In this document: positions 14,631-23,150 of the stretch, piece by piece
How the letters are laid out: each line of letters opens with the position of its first letter
How positions within the stretch are numbered: the stretch's first letter is position 1
DNA from: Burkholderia sp.
GTDB lineage: Bacteria; Pseudomonadota; Gammaproteobacteria; Burkholderiales; Burkholderiaceae
Assembly: GCA_031253835.1 (NCBI GenBank)
Contig: JAIRVP010000010.1
Span: forward strand, 1 to 64,000
Direction: 5' to 3'
DNA: 64,000 nucleotides
The notes under the pieces: model-generated
What the model was told of the DNA's origin: nothing
The model's input: only the letters and a program-made list of their open reading frames with translations
Databases searched by the model: none
Program-made: the position numbers and the translations under genes

Positions 14631-15710
14631 ATGCTGACTCGCTCCATTCTTTCTGCCGCTGCATTCTCGCTCGCCGCCTGTGCGACCGCGCCGTCGATCG
14701 CGCAGGACAACCAGGGCAACAACGCGGGCAACACTGCATTCGCCGAGACCGGTGCACAGGGCCGCCCGGTCAAGGTCATGATCATCACGATGTTCGGTCC
14801 GGAGGGCCAGGCGTGGCTCGACCGGCTCGGCCCGTGGCGCGACATCGCCGTGCCGGGCCTGTCGCCCGACTATCCGGCCGTTCACTGCAACAAGCAGGAC
14901 GTGTGCGTCGTGACGACCGGCATGGGCTATGCGAACGCGTCGGCGACGATCATGGCGCTCACGTTCTCGCAGCGCTTCGATCTGCGCCGCACGTATTTCC
15001 TGATCTCGGGCATTGCGGGTGTCGACCCCGCGCAAGGCACGGTCGGTTCCGCAGCGTGGTCGAAGTACCTCGTCGATTTCAGCCTGCAGTGGGAACTCGA
15101 TGCGCGCGAGATTCCGGCCGGCTGGAATACGGGCTTCCTCGGCATCAACACGAAGAGCCCGAACGACAAGCCGCCGCTCGACTATCGCACCGAAGTGTTC
15201 CAGCTCAACCCGCAGCTGACCGACGCCGCGGTCGCGCTGTCGCGCAACGTCGTGCTCGCCGACAGCGCACAGGCGCAGGCCGCGCGCGCGAAGTTCACGT
15301 ATGCGCCGGCAAACCGGCCGCCGACGGTGATCCAGTGCGACACGTCATCGGGCAACACGTGGTTCTCGGGCACGCTGATCGGCGAGCGCGCGCGCCAGTG
15401 GACGAAGATCCTGACCGACGGCAAGGGCACCTACTGCATGACCGCGCAGGAAGACAACGCGACGTACGAAGCGCTCAAGCGCGCGGCGAGCGTGAAGCGG
15501 GTCGACCTGTCGCGCGTCGCGGTGCTGCGCACGGGCTCCGATTTCGATCGGCCGTACGCGGGGCAGACGAGCGCCGACAACCTGCTGAACTACGCGGACC
15601 AGGGCGGTTTCGCCCCGGCGACCGAGAACCTGTACCGCGCGGGCAATCCGCTCGTGCAGGACATCGTCACGCACTGGGGCGAATGGCGCGACGGCGTGCC
15701 GCGTCGTTGA
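14631..15710 (+). CDS. Purine nucleoside permease (NUP family), possible lipoprotein
   Basis: A 359-residue protein of the NUP family, originally described as a fungal purine nucleoside permease and common in proteobacteria as a secreted or periplasmic protein. The block VKVMIITMFGPEGQAWLDRLG, then TTGMGYANASATIMALTFS and YFLISGIAGVDPAQGT, are family hallmarks resembling the fold of purine nucleoside phosphorylases rather than a membrane channel; no transmembrane helices follow the signal peptide. The signal peptide ends in LAAC (residues 14-17), a good lipobox, so the mature protein may be anchored by lipid. Start at 14631 has AAGGA in front. Role in nucleoside binding or cleavage is inference from fold resemblance. 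Confidence 0.82.
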   Translation: MLTRSILSAAAFSLAACATAPSIAQDNQGNNAGNTAFAETGAQGRPVKVMIITMFGPEGQAWLDRLGPWRDIAVPGLSPDYPAVHCNKQDVCVVTTGMGYANASATIMALTFSQRFDLRRTYFLISGIAGVDPAQGTVGSAAWSKYLVDFSLQWELDAREIPAGWNTGFLGINTKSPNDKPPLDYRTEVFQLNPQLTDAAVALSRNVVLADSAQAQAARAKFTYAPANRPPTVIQCDTSSGNTWFSGTLIGERARQWTKILTDGKGTYCMTAQEDNATYEALKRAASVKRVDLSRVAVLRTGSDFDRPYAGQTSADNLLNYADQGGFAPATENLYRAGNPLVQDIVTHWGEWRDGVPRR

Positions 15711-15736
15711 GGGCCGGGCGGTGACTCAGCCGGCGG

Positions 15737-15829
15737 TCAATGCGAGTGCGGGGCCGAACGGAACGGCGTCCAGACCGGCGTGGTGTCGTCCCAGTGATCG
15801 AGCGGCGAGGGAAGTTGGTCGTTCATCAT
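15737..15829 (-). CDS. Possible 30-residue small protein
   Basis: A short frame encoding MMNDQLPSPLDHWDDTTPVW and ten more residues ending APHSH. It has a good ribosome site (AGGAG five to nine bases before the ATG at 15829) and is the only sensible coding frame in the interval between the NUP gene and the DUF4148 gene. The product is hydrophilic and aromatic-rich with no known family that I recognise. It may be real or a fortuitous ORF. Confidence 0.4.
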   Translation of the reverse strand: MMNDQLPSPLDHWDDTTPVWTPFRSAPHSH

Positions 15830-15876
15830 GTGCTCCTGCAACTAACTGACTCAGCGAGTCGTCGATAGCGTTATCG

Positions 15877-15913
15877 CAACGCCGCGCACGGGGCAACCCG
15901 TTGCGCGGCGTTG
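15877..15913. terminator. Hairpin downstream of the DUF4148 gene
   Basis: A perfect 12-bp stem (CAACGCCGCGCA and its complement at 15902-15913) with a 13-nt loop lies just beyond the leftward DUF4148 stop codon. No U-tract follows. Confidence 0.5.
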
Positions 15914-15918
15914 TGCGT

Positions 15919-16212
15919 TTACCGGCCCCCGCCGGCGAGCTGGTTGCTTTCCGGCATCGAGCGATACGGGCCTTGTGCGAGTTCGAGCCCTTGCGGGTAC
16001 GAATTCGCCTTGCGCAGGTACGCGAGCGTGCCGTCCTTGCGCGCCTGCACGACTTCCGCGCTCACTTCGGCGCGCGTGCGCGGGCCGTAGTGCTGCGAGT
16101 ACCACGACGTGTTGCCGTAGTCGCCGGCGTGCGGCGTGCCCGAATCGGCGAAAGCCGGTGCGGACACGGCAAGCGTGAGGGCCAGGGCGGAGAGAAGATG
16201 GCGGCGGTTCAT
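15919..16212 (-). CDS. DUF4148 family exported protein
   Basis: A 97-residue protein of a family abundant in Burkholderia. It has a Sec signal peptide (MNRRHLLSALALTLAVSAPAFA, cleavage after AFA) and a short mature part holding the typical TRAEVSAEVVQARKDGTL and NSYPQG motifs of DUF4148. Family members are periplasmic or envelope-associated and often stress- or stationary-phase-induced; the function is unknown. The start at 16212 is set by the signal peptide; the frame extends further upstream without conserved residues. Confidence 0.85.
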   Translation of the reverse strand: MNRRHLLSALALTLAVSAPAFADSGTPHAGDYGNTSWYSQHYGPRTRAEVSAEVVQARKDGTLAYLRKANSYPQGLELAQGPYRSMPESNQLAGGGR

Positions 16213-16581
16213 GGCTAACTCCTGGAAAAATGTCGGAGCTGGCGCTTCGGCGCTTACTCCGGTCCCATCAAGCGGGATCTGTTCAGTGCGCAATGAGGTG
16301 CGCGACAGGGTTTACTCTAGGTATCTGCTCCGTCGCGATAAATGCGGCAGACGCGAATTGATTTGTCGTCGCAAAGGAACAATCGACATCCGCACGCACT
16401 GCAGGGGTATGAGGAAACCGCCGGCAGCCCCGTGCAGCGGGGCTCGCACGGATGCGACGGCCACGCGCGACGGCGCACGCGGGCGATTGCTGCTCGCGGC
16501 ACAAAGGTTTGCTGCGGAATCGGGAAGGATCGGCGGCGCCGCGCGGAATGGCGGCTTGAAGACGGCGGGGAGGCGGGACGA
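16213..16581. other. Intergenic interval between DUF4148 and ceoR
   Basis: About 370 bp without a credible gene. It should contain the leftward promoter of the DUF4148 gene. I see no repeat or operator worth naming. Confidence 0.5.
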
Positions 16582-16605
16582 CGCGCGGGCCTCGCAGCCC
16601 GCGCG
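16582..16605. terminator. Hairpin downstream of ceoR
   Basis: Nine-bp stem CGCGCGGGC / GCCCGCGCG with a 6-nt loop, 14 bp past the leftward ceoR stop. No U-tract. Confidence 0.4.
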
Positions 16606-16619
16606 CGCAGGTCAGACGA

Positions 16620-17624
16620 TTACGCGACCCACTCGTTGATGACCGGCGTGTCGAGCGCCGGCGCGCGTTCGGCTTCCTCGAACGTGCGCTTGCTGCACGT
16701 CGCGTCGAGGCTGCCCTTGCCGCTCAGCAGCGGGCAGCGGTCGAACACTTCGGCGATCCAGTCGACGAACACGCGCACCTTCGGCGACAGGTGGCGGCTG
16801 TGCGGATACACGACCGAGATCGGCATCGGCAGCGGCTTGATGCCGGGCAGCACTTCCTTGAGCCGGCCTTCGCGCAGGTGCGGCAGCACCATGAACAGCG
16901 GCGGCTGGATCAGCCCGAAGCCTTCGACCCCGCAGGTCACGTACGCATCCGCGTCGTTCACCGACACGATGCTGTCCATCTTCACCTCGACTTCCTTGCC
17001 TTCGCTGAGGAACGTCCAGTCGATCGTGCGGCCGGTGCGGCTCGAGAAATAGTTGACGGCCTTGTGCTGGCCGAGATCGTCGATCGTCTGCGGCTCGCCG
17101 TGGCGCTCGAGATAGTCGGGCGCGGCCACCGTCACGCCTTCGAACAGGCCGACGCGGCGCGCGACGAGCGACGAATCCTGCAGCGCGCCGACGCGGATCA
17201 CGCAGTCGACGCCTTCCTGCAGCAGGTCGACCGGCCGGTCGGACAGGCCGAGCTGCAGGTCGATGTCCGGATAGCGCGTATGAAATTCGCACAGCGACGG
17301 AATCACGAGCAGCCGCCCGATCGAACCGGGCATGTCGATACGCAACTTTCCGTGCGGCTTCCGGTTGTTGGCCTGGAAGCTTGCTTCGGTTTCCTCGACG
17401 TCCGCGAGGATCCGCACGCATCGTTCGTAGTACGCGGCGCCGTCCGGCGTGAGCGACAGCCGGCGCGTGGTCCGGTGCATCAGCCGCACGCCGAGGAAGG
17501 CTTCGAGATTCTGGATGATCGTCGTGACGGACGCCCGCGGCAAGCTGAGCGTTTCTGCTGCCTTGGTGAAGCTGCTTGTATCGACGACGCGAGTAAACAC
17601 CTGCATGGCCTGAAGCCGGTCCAT
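16620..17624 (-). CDS. ceoR: LysR-family regulator of the ceo efflux operon
   Basis: A 334-residue LysR-type regulator. Residues 1-60 carry the winged helix (MQVFTRVVDTSSFTKAAETL, ASVTTIIQNLEAFLGVRLMHRTTRRL); the rest is the periplasmic-binding-like effector domain. The ATG at 17624 has GGAGG 7 bases upstream. It is divergent from llpE-ceoA-ceoB-opcM; in B. cenocepacia the equivalent gene is ceoR and the operon responds to salicylate and chloramphenicol (established knowledge). The C-terminal tail of about 40 residues after the effector domain (CPLLSGKGSLDATCSKRTFE...) is longer than in most LysR proteins. Confidence 0.9.
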   Translation of the reverse strand: MDRLQAMQVFTRVVDTSSFTKAAETLSLPRASVTTIIQNLEAFLGVRLMHRTTRRLSLTPDGAAYYERCVRILADVEETEASFQANNRKPHGKLRIDMPGSIGRLLVIPSLCEFHTRYPDIDLQLGLSDRPVDLLQEGVDCVIRVGALQDSSLVARRVGLFEGVTVAAPDYLERHGEPQTIDDLGQHKAVNYFSSRTGRTIDWTFLSEGKEVEVKMDSIVSVNDADAYVTCGVEGFGLIQPPLFMVLPHLREGRLKEVLPGIKPLPMPISVVYPHSRHLSPKVRVFVDWIAEVFDRCPLLSGKGSLDATCSKRTFEEAERAPALDTPVINEWVA

Positions 17625-17661
17625 CACAACCTCCGCAATCTAATGAGCCTCCGGAACGACA

Positions 17662-17693
17662 AGGCTGCGCTACCTCGTGGGTAAACGCAGCCT
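17662..17693. promoter_or_regulatory. Dyad in the ceoR-llpE intergenic region (candidate CeoR operator)
   Basis: Perfect 8-bp arms AGGCTGCG (17662-17669) and CGCAGCCT (17686-17693) flank a nearly concentric inner dyad TACC/GGTA. It lies between the divergent ceoR and llpE starts, upstream of a TATAGG-like -10 at about 17733 for the efflux operon. LysR proteins bind interrupted dyads upstream of the target promoter. Confidence 0.5.
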
Positions 17694-17798
17694 CGGATTG
17701 TTCGGGGGCGTTGAATTGTGTTGCCGGATTATAGGCATTTATCCCAATGTCTGCCGGACCCAGAATTCGTTCCATCTCGAAATGGATGCTGCATCGTC

Positions 17799-18659
17799 AT
17801 GGACGCTTCTGAATTCAGCAAATTCCTGAAAGCCGCGCTGCCCGCGCAAGCCTTGGCCGGCGCGGCGTTGACGGTCGCCGAAGTGGAAATTCCCGGCTAC
17901 GCGCAGGACATCGTGCTGCGCCTCTACCGCCGCCCGGACAAGACCGGGTTGCCAGTAGTGCTTTATTTCCACGGCGGCGGCTTCGTCCGCGGTTCGCTCG
18001 AAGACGCGGATTTCGCCGCGCGTTTTTTAGCAGAACGCTTACCAGCACTCGTAGTGTCGGTCGATTATTCGCTCGCGCCGGCCTTTCCTTTTCCGGCCGC
18101 GCCGGAGGATGCGTATCGCGCCGCCGTGTGGGCCGCGACGCGCGCCCGCGCATTCGGCGGCAACCCGAAAAAAATCGGGGTCGCGGGCCACGACGCGGGC
18201 GGCCAGCTCGCGAACTGCCTCGCCTTCATCGCACGTGACCGCGGTGAAGTGTCGATCGCCGCGCAGGCGCTGTTCGGGCCGATGCTCGACCCGAGCATGA
18301 CGCGCATCGGCGACGCCGAGCGCCTCGCGTCCGACATCACCGCGCGCGAATGCGCGGCCTGTTATCGCGCGTACCTGCCGCAGGCGGCGCAGCGCATCCA
18401 CCCGTACGCGGCGCCGCTCGAATCGGTGCGCCTCGCGGGGCTGCCGCCGACGCTCGTCGTCACCGCGCAGAACGACGTGCTGCACGTCGAAGCGGAGAAA
18501 TATGCGAGCTGCCTGATCTCGTCGGGCGTGCTCACGCAGGTGATCCGCTATCCGGACATCACGCACGCCGCGCTCGCCGCGCACGAAGCCGCCTTCGAGG
18601 AAGCCGTGCGCTTCTTCCAGTGCCGCTTCCAGGCGCGCCAGCCGAACCGTTCCGAATAA
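17799..18659 (+). CDS. llpE: LlpE lipase-like alpha/beta hydrolase with Asp at the nucleophile position
   Basis: A 286-residue protein of the hormone-sensitive-lipase-like alpha/beta hydrolase family, first gene of the ceo efflux operon. The oxyanion-hole motif HGGGF is at 58-62 and VSVDYSLAPAFPFPAA follows as in the family. The nucleophile elbow, normally GDSAG, reads GHDAG at 130-134, so Asp132 stands where the catalytic Ser should be; the codon is GAC, not a single-base misread of a Ser codon. The acid (D226 in AQNDVLH) and His (H256 in DITHAAL) are kept. It may be catalytically altered or inactive, or use Asp as the nucleophile like dehalogenase-type relatives. No strong ribosome site precedes the ATG at 17799. 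ceoA follows after 32 bp. Confidence 0.85.
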   Translation: MDASEFSKFLKAALPAQALAGAALTVAEVEIPGYAQDIVLRLYRRPDKTGLPVVLYFHGGGFVRGSLEDADFAARFLAERLPALVVSVDYSLAPAFPFPAAPEDAYRAAVWAATRARAFGGNPKKIGVAGHDAGGQLANCLAFIARDRGEVSIAAQALFGPMLDPSMTRIGDAERLASDITARECAACYRAYLPQAAQRIHPYAAPLESVRLAGLPPTLVVTAQNDVLHVEAEKYASCLISSGVLTQVIRYPDITHAALAAHEAAFEEAVRFFQCRFQARQPNRSE

Positions 18660-18691
18660 CCAGAACCAATCCACGTTTACCGGAGATCCAC

Positions 18692-19909
18692 ATGGCCATC
18701 CTACGCACCTCCCGCTCGCGAATCGCCACCGCGGCGATCGTGACGCTCGCCGTCGTCGGCCTCGGCACGTTCGGCGCGATGCGCGTCAACGCGAACGCGC
18801 CCGAGAAAGCGGCGGCACCGCTGCCCGAAGTCGACGTCGCGACCGTCGTGCCGCAGACCGTGACCGACTGGCAAAGTTATTCGGGCCGCCTCGAAGCGGT
18901 CGAGAAAGTCGACGTGCGCCCGCAGGTGTCGGGCACGATCGTCGCGGTGAATTTCAAGGACGGCGCGCTCGTGAAGAAGGGCGACGTGCTGTTCGTGATC
19001 GACCCGCGGCCGTACCAGGCCGAAACCGATCGCGCGGCCGCGCAGCTTGCCGCCGCGCAGGCGCGCAACGGCTATGCGCAGACCGACTGGCAGCGCGCGC
19101 AGCGGCTGATCGGCGACAACGCGATCGCGAAGCGCGACTACGACGAGAAGCAGAATGCGGCACGCGAGGCGGCGGCGAACCTGAAGGCCGCCGACGCCGC
19201 GCTCGAAACGGCGCGCATCAACCTCGGCTACACGCGGATCACCGCGCCGGTGTCGGGCCGCGTGTCGCGCGCGGAAATCACGCTCGGCAACGTCGTGTCG
19301 GCCGGCGCGTCGGCCGCGCCGCTGACGACGCTGGTCTCGGTGTCGCCGATCTACGCATCGTTCGACGCGGACGAACAGACCTACCTGCAATACATCAACG
19401 GCGCGCGCGGCGGCCGCAAGGTGCCGGTCGAGCTCGGCCTCGCGAACGAAACGGGCTACTCGCGCAGCGGCGAGATCGATTCGGTCGACAACCGGCTCGA
19501 CACGTCGTCGGGCACGATCCGCGTGCGGGCACGCTTCGACAATGCGGACGGTGCGCTGGTCCCGGGCCTGTATGCACGCGTGAAGGTGGGCGGCAGCGCG
19601 CCGCACGAGGCATTGCTCGTCGACGACGCGGCGATCAACACCGACCAGGACAAGAAGTTCGTGTTCGTCGTCGACCAGCAGGGCCGCGTGTCGTACCGCG
19701 AAGTGCAGCAGGGCATGCAGCACGGCAACCGCCGCGTGATCGTGAGCGGGCTGTCGGCCGGCGATCGCGTGGTCGTGAACGGCACGCAGCGCGTGCGCCC
19801 CGGCGAGCAGGTGAAGCCGCACATGGTCCCGATGACGGGCGGCGATGCACCGTCCGCGCCGCTCGCGAACAACGCGAAGCCGGCCGCACCGGCGAAGGCG
19901 GATTCGTAA
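18692..19909 (+). CDS. ceoA: RND efflux periplasmic adaptor CeoA
   Basis: A 405-residue membrane-fusion protein linking the CeoB pump to the OpcM outer-membrane channel. After an N-terminal membrane anchor (ATAAIVTLAVVGLGTFGAM) come the lipoyl half-motif (VEKVDVRPQVSGTIVAVNF), a long alpha-helical hairpin (about 100-175), the second half-motif (INLGYTRITAPVSGRVSR) and a beta-barrel domain. It lacks the usual lipobox Cys and therefore seems anchored by an uncleaved helix. It sits 32 bp after llpE and 45 bp before ceoB. The C-terminus ends in an Ala/Pro/Lys-rich tail. Confers chloramphenicol, trimethoprim and quinolone efflux in B. cenocepacia (established knowledge). Confidence 0.95.
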   Translation: MAILRTSRSRIATAAIVTLAVVGLGTFGAMRVNANAPEKAAAPLPEVDVATVVPQTVTDWQSYSGRLEAVEKVDVRPQVSGTIVAVNFKDGALVKKGDVLFVIDPRPYQAETDRAAAQLAAAQARNGYAQTDWQRAQRLIGDNAIAKRDYDEKQNAAREAAANLKAADAALETARINLGYTRITAPVSGRVSRAEITLGNVVSAGASAAPLTTLVSVSPIYASFDADEQTYLQYINGARGGRKVPVELGLANETGYSRSGEIDSVDNRLDTSSGTIRVRARFDNADGALVPGLYARVKVGGSAPHEALLVDDAAINTDQDKKFVFVVDQQGRVSYREVQQGMQHGNRRVIVSGLSAGDRVVVNGTQRVRPGEQVKPHMVPMTGGDAPSAPLANNAKPAAPAKADS

Positions 19910-19954
19910 GCGGCCCGCCGCTCCGCATCCGCGTTCAACCAGACAGAGCCAGAA

Positions 19955-22900
19955 ATGAACATTTCCAAATTCTTTATCGACCGGCCGATCTTTGCAGGAG
20001 TCCTATCGGTGATCATCCTGCTCGGCGGGGTGATCGCGATGTTCCTGCTGCCGATTTCGGAATATCCGGAAGTCGTGCCGCCTTCCGTGATCGTGAAGGC
20101 GCAGTACCCGGGCGCGAACCCGAAAGTGATCGCCGAGACGGTCGCGTCGCCGCTTGAAGAGCAGATCAACGGCGTCGAGGACATGCTCTACATGCAGTCG
20201 CAGGCGAACAGCGACGGCAACATGACGATCACCGTCACGTTCAAGCTCGGCACCGATCCGGACAAGGCCACGCAGCTCGTGCAGAACCGCGTGAACCAGG
20301 CGCTGCCGCGCTTGCCGGAAGACGTGCAGCGGCTCGGCATCACGACGGTGAAAAGCTCGCCGACGCTGACGATGGTGGTCCATCTGATCTCGCCGGACAA
20401 CCGCTACGACATGACCTACCTGCGCAACTACGCGCTCATCAACGTGAAGGATCGCCTGTCGCGGATCCAGGGCGTCGGTCAGGTGCAGCTGTGGGGTTCG
20501 GGCGACTACGCGATGCGCGTGTGGCTCGATCCGCAGAAGGTCGCGCAGCGCGGGCTGTCGGCCGAGGACGTCGTGCAGTCGATTCGCGAGCAGAACGTGC
20601 AGGTCGCGGCCGGCGTGATCGGCGCGTCGCCGTCGCTGCCCGGCACGCCGCTGCAGCTGTCGGTGAACGCACGCGGCCGCCTGCAGACGGAAGACGAGTT
20701 CGGCGACATCGTCGTGAAGACCACGCCGGACGGCGGCGTCACGCGCCTGCGCGATATTGCGCGGATCGAGCTCGACGCATCCGAATACGGGCTGCGCTCG
20801 CTGCTCGACAACAAGCCGGCCGTCGCGATGGCGATCAACCAGTCGCCGGGCGCGAACTCGCTGCAGATCTCGGACGAAGTGCGCAAGACGATGGCCGAGC
20901 TGAAGCAGGACATGCCGGCGGGCGTCGACTACAAGATCGTCTATGACCCGACGCAGTTCGTGCGCTCGTCGATCAAGGCTGTCGTGCACACGCTGCTCGA
21001 AGCGATCGCGCTGGTCGTGATCGTCGTGATCGTGTTCCTGCAGACCTGGCGCGCGTCGCTGATTCCGCTGATCGCGGTGCCGGTGTCGATCATCGGCACG
21101 TTCTCGCTGCTGCTGGCGTTCGGGTATTCGATCAACGCGTTGTCACTGTTCGGGATGGTGCTCGCGATCGGGATCGTGGTCGACGATGCGATCGTCGTGG
21201 TCGAGAACGTCGAGCGGAACATCGAGAGCGGGATGACCGCGCGGCAGGCGACCTACAAGGCGATGCAGGAAGTGAGCGGGCCGATCATCGCGATCGCGCT
21301 GACGCTCGTCGCCGTGTTCGTGCCGCTCGCGTTCATGTCGGGCCTGACCGGCCAGTTCTACAAGCAGTTCGCGATGACCATCGCGATCTCGACGGTGATC
21401 TCGGCGTTCAACTCGCTGACGCTGTCGCCGGCGCTGTCCGCGATCCTGCTGAAGGGCCATGGCGACAAGGAAGACTGGCTCACGCGCGTGATGAACCGCG
21501 TGTTCGGCGGTTTCTTCCGCGGCTTCAACAAGGTGTTCCATCGCGGCGCGGACAACTACGGCCGCGGCGTGCGCGGCGTGCTGTCGCGCAAGACGCTGAT
21601 GCTCGGCGTGTACCTCGTGCTGGTGGGCGCGACCGTGCTCGTGTCGAAGGTCGTGCCGGGCGGTTTCGTGCCCGCGCAGGACAAGGAATACCTGATCGCG
21701 TTCGCGCAGCTGCCGAACGGTGCATCGCTCGACCGCACCGAGAAGGTGATCCGCGACATGGGTTCGATCGCGCTGAAGCAGCCGGGCGTCGAGAGCGCGG
21801 TGGCGTTCCCGGGGCTGTCGGTGAACGGCTTCACGAACAGCTCGAGCGCGGGCATCGTGTTCGTCACGCTGAAGCCGTTCTCGGAACGGCATGGCAAGGC
21901 GCTGTCGGCCGGCGCGATCGCGGGTGCGCTGAACCAGCAGTACAGCGCGATGAAGGACTCGTTCGTCGCGGTGTTCCCGCCGCCGCCGGTGCTGGGCCTC
22001 GGCACGCTCGGCGGGTTCAAGATGCAGATCGAGGATCGCGGCGCGGTCGGCTATGCGCGGCTCGCGGATGCGACCAACGATTTCATCAAGCGCGCGCAGC
22101 AGGCGCCTGAACTCGGCCCGCTGTTCACGAGCTACCAGATCAACGTGCCGCAGCTCAACGTCGACCTCGATCGCGTGAAGGCGAAGCAGCTCGGCGTGCC
22201 GGTGACCGACGTGTTCAACACGATGCAGGTGTACCTCGGTTCGCTGTACGTGAACGACTTCAACCGCTTCGGGCGCGTGTACCAGGTGCGCGTGCAGGCC
22301 GATGCGCCGTTCCGCCAGCGCGCGGACGACATCCTGCAGCTGAAGACGCGCAACGACAAGGGCGAGATGGTGCCGCTGTCGTCGCTCGTCACCGTGACGC
22401 CGACGTTCGGCCCGGAAATGGTCGTGCGCTACAACGGCTACACGGCGGCCGACATCAACGGCGGCCCGGCGCCGGGCTTCTCGTCGGGTCAGGCGCAGGC
22501 CGCGATCGAGCGCATCGCGCATGAAACGCTGCCGCGCGGCGTGCGGTTCGAATGGACCGACCTCACGTACCAGCAGATTCTTGCCGGCGATTCGGCGATG
22601 TACGTGTTCCCGATCAGCGTGCTGCTCGTGTTCCTCGTGCTCGCGGCGCTGTATGAAAGCCTGACGCTGCCGCTCGCGGTGATCCTGATCGTGCCGATGA
22701 GCATTCTGTCGGCGCTGACGGGCGTGTGGCTCACGCAGGGCGACAACAACATCTTCACGCAGATCGGCTTGATGGTGCTGGTGGGGCTGTCGGCGAAGAA
22801 CGCGATCCTGATCGTCGAATTCGCGCGCGAGCTCGAACACGACGGCAGGACGCCGCTCGAGGCCGCGATCGAGGCGAGCCGGCTGCGGCTGCGCCCGATC

Positions 22901-23140
22901 CTGATGACGTCGATCGCCTTCATCATGGGTGTCGTGCCGCTCGTCACGTCGACGGGGGCCGGTTCGGAAATGCGCCATGCGATGGGTGTCGCGGTGTTCT
23001 TCGGGATGCTCGGCGTGACGCTGTTCGGGCTGATGCTGACGCCGGTGTTCTACGTCGTGCTGCGGACGCTCGCGGGCGGCAAGATCCACGTCGCCGGCAA
23101 GGATTCGGCGGGCTACGGCGTGCCGGCTCCCGATGCTTGA
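19955..23140 (+). CDS. ceoB: RND multidrug efflux pump CeoB (HAE-1 family)
   Basis: A 1061-residue inner-membrane proton-driven pump. The N-terminal MNISKFFIDRPIFAGVLSV is the standard RND start. Twelve transmembrane helices flank two large periplasmic loops; the proton-relay helix 4 shows LAIGIVVDDAIVVVENVER with the two Asp residues, and the second half has GLSAKNAILIVEFA with the conserved Lys. The hydrophilic periplasmic porter domains and the docking region are full length. It is stoichiometrically coupled to CeoA and OpcM in the same operon. Closest general relatives are MexF/BpeF-type pumps, which also export chloramphenicol and trimethoprim. Confidence 0.97.
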   Translation: MNISKFFIDRPIFAGVLSVIILLGGVIAMFLLPISEYPEVVPPSVIVKAQYPGANPKVIAETVASPLEEQINGVEDMLYMQSQANSDGNMTITVTFKLGTDPDKATQLVQNRVNQALPRLPEDVQRLGITTVKSSPTLTMVVHLISPDNRYDMTYLRNYALINVKDRLSRIQGVGQVQLWGSGDYAMRVWLDPQKVAQRGLSAEDVVQSIREQNVQVAAGVIGASPSLPGTPLQLSVNARGRLQTEDEFGDIVVKTTPDGGVTRLRDIARIELDASEYGLRSLLDNKPAVAMAINQSPGANSLQISDEVRKTMAELKQDMPAGVDYKIVYDPTQFVRSSIKAVVHTLLEAIALVVIVVIVFLQTWRASLIPLIAVPVSIIGTFSLLLAFGYSINALSLFGMVLAIGIVVDDAIVVVENVERNIESGMTARQATYKAMQEVSGPIIAIALTLVAVFVPLAFMSGLTGQFYKQFAMTIAISTVISAFNSLTLSPALSAILLKGHGDKEDWLTRVMNRVFGGFFRGFNKVFHRGADNYGRGVRGVLSRKTLMLGVYLVLVGATVLVSKVVPGGFVPAQDKEYLIAFAQLPNGASLDRTEKVIRDMGSIALKQPGVESAVAFPGLSVNGFTNSSSAGIVFVTLKPFSERHGKALSAGAIAGALNQQYSAMKDSFVAVFPPPPVLGLGTLGGFKMQIEDRGAVGYARLADATNDFIKRAQQAPELGPLFTSYQINVPQLNVDLDRVKAKQLGVPVTDVFNTMQVYLGSLYVNDFNRFGRVYQVRVQADAPFRQRADDILQLKTRNDKGEMVPLSSLVTVTPTFGPEMVVRYNGYTAADINGGPAPGFSSGQAQAAIERIAHETLPRGVRFEWTDLTYQQILAGDSAMYVFPISVLLVFLVLAALYESLTLPLAVILIVPMSILSALTGVWLTQGDNNIFTQIGLMVLVGLSAKNAILIVEFARELEHDGRTPLEAAIEASRLRLRPILMTSIAFIMGVVPLVTSTGAGSEMRHAMGVAVFFGMLGVTLFGLMLTPVFYVVLRTLAGGKIHVAGKDSAGYGVPAPDA

Positions 23141-23150
23141 GGACAACAAA

